A model generated the notes under the pieces. That model searched no databases. It saw only the letters and a list, made by a program, of their open reading frames with translations, and was not told the DNA's origin. From the NCBI RefSeq assembly GCF_014648315.1, contig NZ_BMQW01000002.1, positions 186,001 to 250,000 of the forward strand: a DNA stretch of 64,000 nucleotides. The letters are read 5' to 3'. Source of the stretch: Shewanella ulleungensis (GTDB lineage Bacteria > Pseudomonadota > Gammaproteobacteria > Enterobacterales > Shewanellaceae). Shown here piece by piece: positions 55,834 through 63,801 of this stretch. The translations under genes and the position numbers were made by a program. Within the stretch, counting starts at the first letter, position 1, and the number at the start of each line of letters is the position of its first letter.

Positions 55834-56628
55834 ATGCGTCATTTAACCACTAGTTATCATCCTGATACGCCTCAAGAGTTTATCCAAAATAATCAAGCGA
55901 CCATGCTAACGCGTTTAGCGGCGAGAGCGATTGTGCTGCGAGATAATCAGATTTTGATGTTGGATACCCAATCAACCTGAAGATGCTCGATTTCAGCAAG
56001 AATTTACACGCGTTTAGGCAAGGCATTGATTGCGGGTAATGGTTGTTCCCTTTCCAAAATCAATAACGCAGCATAAACGCGTGTAAAACTTGCCCTCTGG
56101 GAGTTTCACCGTGTTCCCACTACGTTGTTGCGCTAATTTTTAAGGTACCTACATTACTACATTAACGCGCCTAGTATTGAAAACACGGTGAAGCTCTGAA
56201 ACACGTATCTTCAGGTCGATTGGGTATTTACCCAGCGCTATCATGACTACTCGTTACCCGGTGGCGGTGTTGATGACGGTGAGCATATTGAGCAGGGCTT
56301 AATCCGCGAGTTACAAGAAGAAACCGGCGCGCAAGTGGTGGGTGATGTCATTTCGTTTGGCTTATATCAAGAATATCGTCCATGGCGCAGAGATGGCTTT
56401 GAGTCGGTAAACATGCTGTCTTACTGTTATGTGTGCACAATTGCTGATGAGCTCGCTGAGCCGCAGCTTGAATCGCATGAAATTAGCAATGGAATGACAC
56501 CGGTATGGATGGATATTGATGCCGCGATTCAACATAACCTCGACACGATGGCAAACAGCAACAAAAAAGGCCTCTCGATAGAACGAGAGACCTTTTTATT
56601 AAAGCTGATTAAACAAGAGTTATTATAG
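55834..56628 (+). pseudogene. Nudix hydrolase interrupted by a MITE-like element
   Basis: The frame starts at 55834 (MRHLTTSYHPDTPQEFIQNN) and runs to ARAIVLRDNQILMLDTQ, then meets a stop at 55978 inside the inserted element. After the element the protein resumes in the same family order, YHDYSLPGGGVDDGEHIEQG and LIRELQEETGAQ. This is a complete Nudix box (Gx5Ex7REUxEExGU), followed by RPWRRDGFES to the stop at 56628. Both halves are undamaged in themselves, so the insertion looks recent. The function of the intact ancestor is nucleotide-sugar or nucleoside diphosphate hydrolysis of unknown substrate. Confidence 0.85.
55964..56227. mobile_element. MITE-like structured repeat, copy B, inside the Nudix gene
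   Basis: The 264-base insertion is bounded by 21-base terminal inverted repeats with one mismatch: the left starts ATACCCAATC (55964) and the right ends GATTGGGTAT (56227), both continuing with ACCTGAAGAT or its complement. Candidate target duplications are TACCCA at 55965-55970 and 56229-56234, though the left copy overlaps the terminus. Inside are two hairpins: arm 1 pairs 55997-56016 with 56074-56092, arm 2 about 56101-56116 with 56181-56196. Each has an inner stem, ATTGATT with AATCAAT in the first. It encodes no transposase and relates to copy A at 5542-5773. Confidence 0.8.
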
Positions 56629-56692
56629 GTTTGTCACCCTTTTATCAGCTTGTATTTATCAGTTTGTGTTAACAGACTGATGCTAGATAAGT

Positions 56693-57940
56693 TTACGCGC
56701 GCACTTGGCCGACACCACTTACAAGGTACTTTTCAGTGGTGAGTGACTCTAGTCCCATAGGGCCGTAAGCATGAAGCTTACTGGTAGCAATGCCAATTTC
56801 TGCGCCAAGACCCAGCTCGCTGCCATCAGAGAAGCGAGATGATGCATTCACCATCACCACTGAGGCATCAACAGTGCGTTGGAACCGCGCCGCAGTCACC
56901 TCATTTTGAGTACAAATCACTTCGGTGTGATGGCTACCAAAACGACGGATATGGTTAATCGCGCCATCGAAGTCATCCACTTGCTTAATGGCAATTTCAA
57001 GGTCTAAATATTCCTGGCCAAAATCATCATCACCCATCACATTGCAAGCCGTAAAGTATGACTTTGCTTGCTCACATGCATTAATCGTCACGTTATGTTC
57101 TGCTAGTGCACTAGCGACTTTAGGTAAAAAGGCTGCCGCAATATCTTTATGGACAATCAGTCCCTCTAACGCATTACACACACCAGTGCGTTGGGTTTTA
57201 CCGTTTAGCAGTAATGACAATGCGATATCAAGATCGGCTTCCTTATCGACGTACAAGTGACAAACACCTTTAAAGTGCTGAATTACAGGCACTTTACTGT
57301 TGTCAGTTACAAAGTTAATTAAGCCTTCGCCACCACGTGGAATAATGACGTCGATATATTCGCGTTGTTGCATTAGTTCGAGCATCAATGCACGATCTGG
57401 GTCGGGCACGACGGTGATTAACGCTGGCGGTAACTGATACACTTCGAGTACTTTTTGTAAAATAGATGCAATCATTTTGCTCGAATGTAACGCCTCTTTA
57501 CCGCCACGCAGAATGACGGCATTGCCTGACTTGAAGCACAGTGCTCCAGCATCGGCGGTCACATTTGGGCGAGCTTCATAAATCATGCATACAACACCTA
57601 AAGGAACACGCATTTTACGAATGCTTAAGCCATTAGGCCTGTCGCCTAAATCACGTTGAATGCCAACTGGATCCGGTAGCGATGCCACAGTTTCAATACC
57701 TGCCGCCATAGATTCAATACGTTCATTGTTTAACGTTAGACGGTCTAACATTGCTGCGCCCATATTGGCACTTTCAGCATTCTCTAAATCCAATAAGTTA
57801 GCTTTAATAATTTCATCACTATGAGCGCGAAGTGCGCGTGCCATATCGAGTAGAATAGTGTTCTTTACTTGCTCATCTAATACTGCAAGTGTTTGCGCCG
57901 CAATGGCTGCGTTTTGAGATAAGGTCTTAATCAAGCTCAT
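56693..57940 (-). CDS. proA: Glutamate-5-semialdehyde dehydrogenase
   Basis: The 415-residue NADPH-dependent gamma-glutamyl phosphate reductase performs the second step of proline synthesis. Family segments are GVVCMIYEARPNVTADAGAL, KSGNAVILRGGKEALHSSKM and the active cysteine in GKTQRTGVCNALEGLIVH. Its start codon overlaps the proB stop as ATGA, so translation is coupled. Stop at the end of the operon. Confidence 0.96.
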   Translation of the reverse strand: MSLIKTLSQNAAIAAQTLAVLDEQVKNTILLDMARALRAHSDEIIKANLLDLENAESANMGAAMLDRLTLNNERIESMAAGIETVASLPDPVGIQRDLGDRPNGLSIRKMRVPLGVVCMIYEARPNVTADAGALCFKSGNAVILRGGKEALHSSKMIASILQKVLEVYQLPPALITVVPDPDRALMLELMQQREYIDVIIPRGGEGLINFVTDNSKVPVIQHFKGVCHLYVDKEADLDIALSLLLNGKTQRTGVCNALEGLIVHKDIAAAFLPKVASALAEHNVTINACEQAKSYFTACNVMGDDDFGQEYLDLEIAIKQVDDFDGAINHIRRFGSHHTEVICTQNEVTAARFQRTVDASVVMVNASSRFSDGSELGLGAEIGIATSKLHAYGPMGLESLTTEKYLVSGVGQVRA

Positions 57941-59043
57941 ATTTTCTCCAAAATGGCGATGTTTTTATCTGAAATCAATGGACCGGTTTTCTGTTGCGCA
58001 TTATTGGCAAACTCGCGGTCTTCTTGATCAGAAATAAAGTGAAGTAAGCAACTACTGTAATTTGATTTAGCTTTTGCCAATTTAGTGCCATCGCCTTTGC
58101 GCACTAGTACAGTATCACCGACGGAAAAGTTGCCTCTAACGGCCACTACATCGTCACTGGTGAGTTGCGTATCATGTTCTTCAAGGTCAGCGTTAAAATC
58201 GTTTTCAACAATTAATTCACCTTGTACCTGTGAGGTATGAGTCATCCAATGTAAGTGCTCCTGCATTGGTACATCATATGGGGTAAATAACGTACCCGGG
58301 TTTTGACCTTTTAATAACTGGTTAAAGGTGTCTGCATCGAAACCGTCAACAATCATGGTTTCAATTCCGTGAGAAATCGCCTTCTCTGCAGCTTGTATTT
58401 TTGTACGCATACCGCCGGTACCCACGCTGCTGGTGGCGCCGCCTGCCATGTCGTAAATATCTTGGTTGATGTCGCTAACTTGTTTTATCAGCTTGGCATC
58501 ATCATGTAGATTCGGGTTTTTTGTGTACAAGCCTTTTACGTCAGAACAAATAATGAGTGCATCAGCATCAGCTGCTGCAGCAACCATGGCCGACAAATTA
58601 TCATTGTCACCTACGCGTAACTTATCAGTTGTAACGGCATCATTTTCGTTGATGATGGGTAACAAACCGTGGTCTAACAGGGTAAAAATGGTGTCTTTAA
58701 TACTGACATAGCGCTCACGATCACGAAGATCGCCATGAGTCACAAGCAACTGAGCTGAAGGAAAGTCAAATAACTTATCCCAAGTGGCCATCATGTCTGC
58801 TTGACCTGCTGCAGCCATCGCTTTTTTAAGTGATACGCTTGGTTCTGCCGTGTCTTGGAACCGATGTTTACCAGCTGCAACTGAACCTGATGACACTAAT
58901 ACTACTTGGCAGCCTTGGGCACGACATGTAGCAATAAATTGTGCAATACCCAATAGATAATGACTGCTACAGCCTTGTTGATGAGGCGCAATAAGTGCAC
59001 TGCCTACTTTAACGACAATGCGTTTCCAATGTGAAGTTGACAT
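57937..59043 (-). CDS. proB: Glutamate 5-kinase
   Basis: The 368-residue protein phosphorylates glutamate in the first committed step of proline synthesis. The amino acid kinase domain (VVKVGSALIA, LVSSGSVAAGKHRF, INENDAVTTDKLRVGDNDNL) is followed by a C-terminal PUA domain (VRGNFSVGDTVLVRKGDGTK). It lies 13 bases downstream of putP and overlaps proA, part of an unusual putP-proB-proA operon. Confidence 0.96.
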   Translation of the reverse strand: MSTSHWKRIVVKVGSALIAPHQQGCSSHYLLGIAQFIATCRAQGCQVVLVSSGSVAAGKHRFQDTAEPSVSLKKAMAAAGQADMMATWDKLFDFPSAQLLVTHGDLRDRERYVSIKDTIFTLLDHGLLPIINENDAVTTDKLRVGDNDNLSAMVAAAADADALIICSDVKGLYTKNPNLHDDAKLIKQVSDINQDIYDMAGGATSSVGTGGMRTKIQAAEKAISHGIETMIVDGFDADTFNQLLKGQNPGTLFTPYDVPMQEHLHWMTHTSQVQGELIVENDFNADLEEHDTQLTSDDVVAVRGNFSVGDTVLVRKGDGTKLAKAKSNYSSCLLHFISDQEDREFANNAQQKTGPLISDKNIAILEKI

Positions 59044-59056
59044 TATATTCTCTCGG

Positions 59057-60553
59057 TTATTTCTGCTCAGCTAATACGCGGCCGGCTTCATGGAAGGTAT
59101 CAACTGTTTTTTCGCAAGGATCGGTATCGATAGCACTAGTAACCCAAATGACGACGCTGCTGACAATAAAGCCAGGGATCATTTCGTACATCACGCTCGA
59201 TAACACTTTTCCGTCGGCAAGTACTGGTGCATATATCCAAAATAGAACAGTGGCAGCACCTGAAACAATGCCCGCAACGGCCGCTTTGTGGGTTAAATTA
59301 TGCTTGTAAAGGCTAAATAAAATTAATGGTCCAAAGGCCGCACCAAAACCTGCCCAAGCATTACTGACTAGAGATAAAATACTGTTTGAACGGTCAAGTG
59401 CTAATAGGCTTGCTACTATAGCTACGCCTGCTACACCGTAACGGCCCATTTTCACCATTTCTTGTTCTGTCGCTTCTTTTTTAGAAACAACACGATAAAT
59501 ATCTTCAGTGAGTGAGCTTGATGACACTAATAGTTGTGAGGAAATGGTACTCATAATCGCGGCTAAAATTGCTGCAAGCAAGAAACCACTGATTAAAGGA
59601 TTAAACAGTAATTCTGAAAATACAATAAAGATGGTTTCAGGATCACTTATTTTCATATCGAACTTATTTGCATAAGCGATACCGACAAGACCTGTAGCTA
59701 GCGCACCAATAATAGTGACAGTCATCCAGCTCATGCCAATTCGACGGGCAATTTTGATGTCGGATACTGAACGAATCGCCATAAAACGAACAATAATGTG
59801 CGGTTGGCCAAAATAACCTAAGCCCCAAGATAAGCTAGAAATTAAACCTAACATGGTGACGTTTTGCATGCCTTCAGAAAAGTGTGGAATAGATTCGTAA
59901 GCAAAGTTCATCATTTTGTCTGCGCTTGTAAACTCTTGATAGGCGACTACAGGCACCAAAACTAAGGCTACAAACATAATACAACCTTGAACAAAATCCG
60001 TTAGGCTCACCGCTAAAAAGCCGCCCAGTAAGGTGTATGATACAACTACACCTAAAGTAACCACCAATCCTAACTCGTAACTTAAGTCAAATGCTGAAAC
60101 AAATAATTTACCGCCTGCGACTAAACCCGCTGAGGTGTATAGGGTAAAGAAAATAACAATAATCACGGCTGCGATAATACGAACATTACTGTTAGGAGCA
60201 TGGAAGCGCTTAGCAAAAAACTCAGGGATAGTGAGTGCGTTATTTGCCACTTCGGTATACACCCTCAGTTTAGGCGCCACAACGAGGTAGTTAACCAAGG
60301 CACCAATTAATAATCCCAGTGCAATATAAATGGTTTCGAATCCCACCAAAAACATCGCCCCAGGTAAACCCATTAACATCCAACCACTCATGTCAGATGC
60401 GCCAGCAGATAAAGCAGTGACCTGCGGGCTAACCTTGCGGCCGCCAAGAATGTATCCAGATACATCACTAGTCGACTGCTTGTAGGCAAACAAACCAATG
60501 CCAAGCATGACCAGAAAATAGATAGCTAACGAAACGTAGGTTAAGTAATGCAT
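59057..60553 (-). CDS. putP: Sodium/proline symporter
   Basis: The 498-residue sodium:solute symporter has about 13 helices. Signature segments are SGYILGGRKVSPQVTALSAG, ASDMSGWMLMGLPGAMFLVG and GFGAAFGPLILFSLY. These fit PutP more closely than the pantothenate or acetate symporters. It sits in one operon with proB and proA, so uptake and synthesis of proline may be induced together, for example by osmotic stress. Confidence 0.92.
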   Translation of the reverse strand: MHYLTYVSLAIYFLVMLGIGLFAYKQSTSDVSGYILGGRKVSPQVTALSAGASDMSGWMLMGLPGAMFLVGFETIYIALGLLIGALVNYLVVAPKLRVYTEVANNALTIPEFFAKRFHAPNSNVRIIAAVIIVIFFTLYTSAGLVAGGKLFVSAFDLSYELGLVVTLGVVVSYTLLGGFLAVSLTDFVQGCIMFVALVLVPVVAYQEFTSADKMMNFAYESIPHFSEGMQNVTMLGLISSLSWGLGYFGQPHIIVRFMAIRSVSDIKIARRIGMSWMTVTIIGALATGLVGIAYANKFDMKISDPETIFIVFSELLFNPLISGFLLAAILAAIMSTISSQLLVSSSSLTEDIYRVVSKKEATEQEMVKMGRYGVAGVAIVASLLALDRSNSILSLVSNAWAGFGAAFGPLILFSLYKHNLTHKAAVAGIVSGAATVLFWIYAPVLADGKVLSSVMYEMIPGFIVSSVVIWVTSAIDTDPCEKTVDTFHEAGRVLAEQK

Positions 60554-60556
60554 GAA

Positions 60557-60733
60557 CTACTGGCCCCCTAACGCTTTGTTATTTTGAATCCCATTAGGTT
60601 TCAACATGACAAAGAGATAGGTACTTAAAATAGCAAATAAGCACAGTAATTGTGTGGCATCTTTAAGCTTGAGTATTGATTTATTCCAAACTTGTGTGAT
60701 GAGATTTTCTTCCGTCTGAATGTCTGCTGACAT
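60557..60733 (-). CDS. Small membrane protein encoded directly upstream of putP
   Basis: The 58-residue product has a charged N-terminal half (SADIQTEENLITQVWNKSIL) and one membrane helix (LLCLFAILSTYLFVMLK). A near-perfect AGGAGGGCACA ribosome-binding site marks the start at 60733. Its stop lies three bases before putP, so it is co-translated with the symporter. It may be a small regulatory or assembly subunit of the transporter. I do not recognise a family. Confidence 0.65.
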   Translation of the reverse strand: MSADIQTEENLITQVWNKSILKLKDATQLLCLFAILSTYLFVMLKPNGIQNNKALGGQ

Positions 60734-60792
60734 TGTGCCCTCCTGAGCGTGTAAATCGTGTGTTTCTATAAACTGATGGGTATAAATAACCA

Positions 60793-60820
60793 CAAAAAAA
60801 CCACTACAATAGTTAGTGGT
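60793..60820 (-). terminator. Terminator-like hairpin in the putP-proBA leader
   Basis: On the minus strand ACCACTA (60814-60820) pairs with TAGTGGT (60800-60806) across a seven-base loop, immediately followed by a T run. It lies 60 bases before the first gene of the operon, with no other minus-strand gene upstream, so it may be an attenuator. Confidence 0.55.
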
Positions 60821-61333
60821 CTAATTATATTAACACAATATGATGTTGAGTTTCCAATTTAATACTCGGTGATTAACTCTTTGCAGGGCTATTTCAACTA
60901 ATTTTCCGAGGTGTTGAGCAAGAAGACTGTGCCGTACAGAGATGAGTCAATGCGGCCATATCGGTCATGCACAGAGTATAGTGACAAGACGGTTTTCACA
61001 GTAAAAAATTGTGTAAGGCTCTATTTACACTGAGCTGTGGAGAGTATGGCTTAAATGTAAATGGTTAGGTTTATGGCTTTATAGCTTGCCAGTTGTGATT
61101 TTTTTAATGATTTATTCGCGATTTAAATGTCGAAATATGTTGTAAACATTGATGTTAAATTAAATTAATATAAATTAAATCATTACAGTTCAAATTATTT
61201 TAATAATAACTAAATAAAAGTATCATATTACTGTAGCGCCACAAGCTCAGTGGGTTACAGCAACATGAACGGACAGATCTATGTATAAATATTGTGTTCA
61301 CTCACATTTTTACTATTGATGATTGCATTTAAA
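60821..61333. other. 513-base AT-rich divergent region
   Basis: Lies between the leftward putP operon and the rightward acuR gene. I find no open frame or strong hairpin in it. It should contain both promoters; none could be assigned with confidence. Confidence 0.5.
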
Positions 61334-61348
61334 TAGACGATCAGTCTA
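61334..61348. promoter_or_regulatory. AcuR operator 1
   Basis: TAGACGATCAGTCTA is a near-perfect palindrome ending 10 bases before the acuR start codon. It recurs identically before acuI. This form resembles TetR-family operators such as TAGACC-N4-GGTCTA. Bound here, AcuR would block its own transcription or initiation. Confidence 0.75.
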
Positions 61349-61358
61349 ATATAATTGG

Positions 61359-61991
61359 ATGAATATAAATAACACCAAACCTCGCAGAGGCAGACCGCCA
61401 AAAGTCTCTAGAGATAACCCAGATACTCGCGCTGCATTAATCCGCAGTGGTTTAGAACAATTAACTGAGCATGGATTTGCTGCGTCAGGGATTGAACCTA
61501 TTTTAAAAAAGGTTGGAGTGCCGAAGGGCTCTTTTTACCACTACTTTGCCAGTAAAGAGGTGTTTGGTCAGATCGTCTTGCAAAATTATGCTGACTATTT
61601 TTTGGCCAAATTAAAAACGCATTTGTTGGACGAGTCGAATGATCCTTTGGCTCGCATCCGTCATTTTGTTGCAGATGCCAAGGCGGGTATGACCCGTTAT
61701 CAATTTAAACGTGGTTGCCTTGTGGGTAACTTGGGTCAAGAGGTTGGTATGTTACCTGAAAGCTTTAGGCCCCAGCTAATTGCAATATTTGTTAGTTGGC
61801 AACATTGTTTAGCAGATTGCCTTGAGGCAGCTAAAACACAAGGACAAATCGCGGCTAATGCCAACTGCCTGTTGTTAGCAGAAAACTTTTGGGTCAGTTG
61901 GGAAGGGGCCGTGAGTCGCGCTAAGTTAGTTGAAGATGGTTCACCACTAGATAACTTCTGTGATCTTTTTATGGCGGCATTACCCAAGTAG
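61359..61991 (+). CDS. acuR: TetR-family regulator, AcuR-type
   Basis: The 210-residue repressor has an N-terminal basic arm (KPRRGRPPKVSRDNPDTRAA) and a TetR helix-turn-helix (GIEPILKKVGVPKGSFYHYF, ASKEVFGQ). The ligand domain has FKRGCLVGNLGQEVGMLPES, typical of the AcuR/NemR-like branch. In Rhodobacter, AcuR senses acrylate and represses the acuI gene. The identical operators upstream of acuR and acuI support the same wiring here. Confidence 0.85.
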   Translation: MNINNTKPRRGRPPKVSRDNPDTRAALIRSGLEQLTEHGFAASGIEPILKKVGVPKGSFYHYFASKEVFGQIVLQNYADYFLAKLKTHLLDESNDPLARIRHFVADAKAGMTRYQFKRGCLVGNLGQEVGMLPESFRPQLIAIFVSWQHCLADCLEAAKTQGQIAANANCLLLAENFWVSWEGAVSRAKLVEDGSPLDNFCDLFMAALPK

Positions 61992-62085
61992 TTTGATTGT
62001 CACTATGGTAAATCTGCGCTTAAAGTGTGGAAAACAAGTACTCTCAAATGCAGTTCAAACGAGATAAAAATTTTTTAACTATTAA

Positions 62086-62100
62086 TAGACGATCAGTCTA
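62086..62100. promoter_or_regulatory. AcuR operator 2
   Basis: An exact copy of the 15-base TAGACGATCAGTCTA site, 15 bases before the acuI start and just upstream of its AGGAG ribosome-binding site. Identity over 15 bases at both genes makes co-regulation by AcuR very likely. Confidence 0.8.
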
Positions 62101-62115
62101 AATTAGGAGCGAATA

Positions 62116-63099
62116 ATGTTTAATGCAATGTTAATCGAGAAAGATGATCAAGGTTACCGCACTATAGTTAAGTATGTGGATGAATCTGTTTTACCAGAAG
62201 GTGATGTGACCGTTAAGGTGCTTTATAGCACGCTAAACTATAAAGATGCACTGGCGATTACTGGTAAAGCGCCTGTTGTTCGCAGCTTTCCTATGGTGCC
62301 AGGTATTGATTTAGTCGGCGTGGTTGAGCTGTGTGACAGCGATAAGTTTAATGTAGGCGATACGGTGTTATTAAACGGTTTTGGCGTAGGTGAAGTTCAT
62401 TGTGGCGGGTTAGCGACTAAAGCGCGTTTAAAAAGTGATTGGCTTATTGCATTACCAAAAGGATTTACACCGCGCCAGGCTATGGCAATTGGTACGGCTG
62501 GTTACACGGCAATGCTCTGTGTTATCGCACTTGAAAAAAATGGTATCACGCCAGATAAAGGTGAGATTTTAGTGACAGGAGCTAATGGCGGTGTAGGCAG
62601 TTTTGCTATCGCTATTTTAGCCAAATTAGGATACACGGTCGTCGCATCTACGGGTCGAGTTGATGAAAGTGATTATCTTAAAAAACTCGGCGCCAGCGAG
62701 ATTATCGACAGAGCGACGTTATCCGAACCCGGTCGCCCATTAGCTAAAGAGCGTTGGGCCGGAGCCGTTGATTCTGTTGGCAGTCACACTTTAGCTAACG
62801 TATGTGCCAGTACCAAATATGGCGGTGCCGTTGCCGCTTGCGGGCTTGCTCAAGGAATGGATTTACCTGCGAGTGTGGCTCCATTTATTTTACGCGGCAT
62901 CACTCTTGCTGGTGTTGACAGTGTTATGCGACCTATTGCCGATAGAGTCGAAGCCTGGCAACGTTTAGCTGACATTATTGACCCTGCGGTATTTGATGAC
63001 ATCGTGCAAGAAGTCAGTTTGCTTGAAGCATTGAGCGTGGCAAGTGACTTAATGGACGGTAAAGTACGCGGCCGCGTTGTAGTTGATGTTAATCGGTAA
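62116..63099 (+). CDS. acuI: Acrylyl-CoA reductase (AcuI/YhdH family)
   Basis: The 327-residue medium-chain reductase has a GroES-like N-terminus (STLNYKDALAITGKAPVVRS, FPMVPGIDLVGVV). The Rossmann motif is ILVTGANGGVGSFAIAILAK and a GVDSVMRPIADRVEAW segment follows. AcuI reduces toxic acryloyl-CoA to propionyl-CoA with NADPH in DMSP and acrylate metabolism. No DMSP lyase is in the window. Two operators and a separate AGGAG site show that it is expressed with acuR under acrylate control. Confidence 0.92.
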   Translation: MFNAMLIEKDDQGYRTIVKYVDESVLPEGDVTVKVLYSTLNYKDALAITGKAPVVRSFPMVPGIDLVGVVELCDSDKFNVGDTVLLNGFGVGEVHCGGLATKARLKSDWLIALPKGFTPRQAMAIGTAGYTAMLCVIALEKNGITPDKGEILVTGANGGVGSFAIAILAKLGYTVVASTGRVDESDYLKKLGASEIIDRATLSEPGRPLAKERWAGAVDSVGSHTLANVCASTKYGGAVAACGLAQGMDLPASVAPFILRGITLAGVDSVMRPIADRVEAWQRLADIIDPAVFDDIVQEVSLLEALSVASDLMDGKVRGRVVVDVNR

Positions 63100-63168
63100 T
63101 AAGCCCTGATATTTTGGGTTAAAACCTTATTTCATTTTGTCTAAAAGCTTGAAAGAAAGTGTTGAATA

Positions 63169-63197
63169 AAAGTCCACTTGAACTCGTGGGCTTTTTT
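63169..63197 (+). terminator. Intrinsic terminator of acuI
   Basis: AAGTCCAC and GTGGGCTT pair with one wobble and an eight-base loop, followed by TTTTT. Confidence 0.8.
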
Positions 63198-63363
63198 ATT
63201 AGTATAAGCTATTATGAATATAGATATTTCGCTCACTATAAAGGGCTTGTCTTCACCTTTTATTAAAAGTGAGAAAGCAATACTGCGATTGTATTGTCCT
63301 AGTCGCAGATATTATTGTAGAGCACGGTGTTGCTAAGTTAATTTCAAGGATTGAGAGCTGCTT

Positions 63364-63801
63364 ATGAATGGAACTGAATTACAACATAAACATGTGACAA
63401 TATTCATCATAGACGATGATGATGTTGATGTTTTAGGCATAGAAAGAGCCCTCAAGAAACTTAAAATTGCCAATCCAACTATTCGAGCTAGAGATGGTAT
63501 AGAAGCGCTCGATTTACTGCATAGAAATGCAATCCCCAAACCTTTCATTATATTACTTGATATCAACATGCCACGGATGGGCGGTATCGACTTTTTAAAA
63601 ACGATTCGCGCCGACGATACTCTCTCAGATAGCGTTGTGTTTATGCTAACAACTTCAAGTGATGATCAAGATAAAACCCTCGCTTATAAAAAAAATGTAG
63701 CGGGTTACATGGTCAAAAAACAAGTCGGGGAGTCATTTTTAAATATCGTGAGTATGTTAGGCCACTATTGGCGTGTAGTGGAGTTACCAGCACATGAATA
63801 A
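63364..63801 (+). CDS. Single-domain response regulator (receiver only)
   Basis: The 145-residue receiver domain has acidic pocket IIDDDDVD, phospho-acceptor Asp in ILLDINMPRMGG, and conserved Thr in MLTTSSDD and Lys in MVKKQVG. No output domain is present. This resembles phytochrome-associated Rcp-type receivers. Its end overlaps the next receiver gene by eight bases, so it probably works in a relay with that protein. Confidence 0.9.
   Translation: MNGTELQHKHVTIFIIDDDDVDVLGIERALKKLKIANPTIRARDGIEALDLLHRNAIPKPFIILLDINMPRMGGIDFLKTIRADDTLSDSVVFMLTTSSDDQDKTLAYKKNVAGYMVKKQVGESFLNIVSMLGHYWRVVELPAHE

Noticed and set aside
60734..60793. Amino-terminal extension of the small putP-upstream protein
   Set aside because: The longer frame would begin at the terminator-like hairpin with a GTG codon; the near-perfect AGGAGG site fits the start at 60733.
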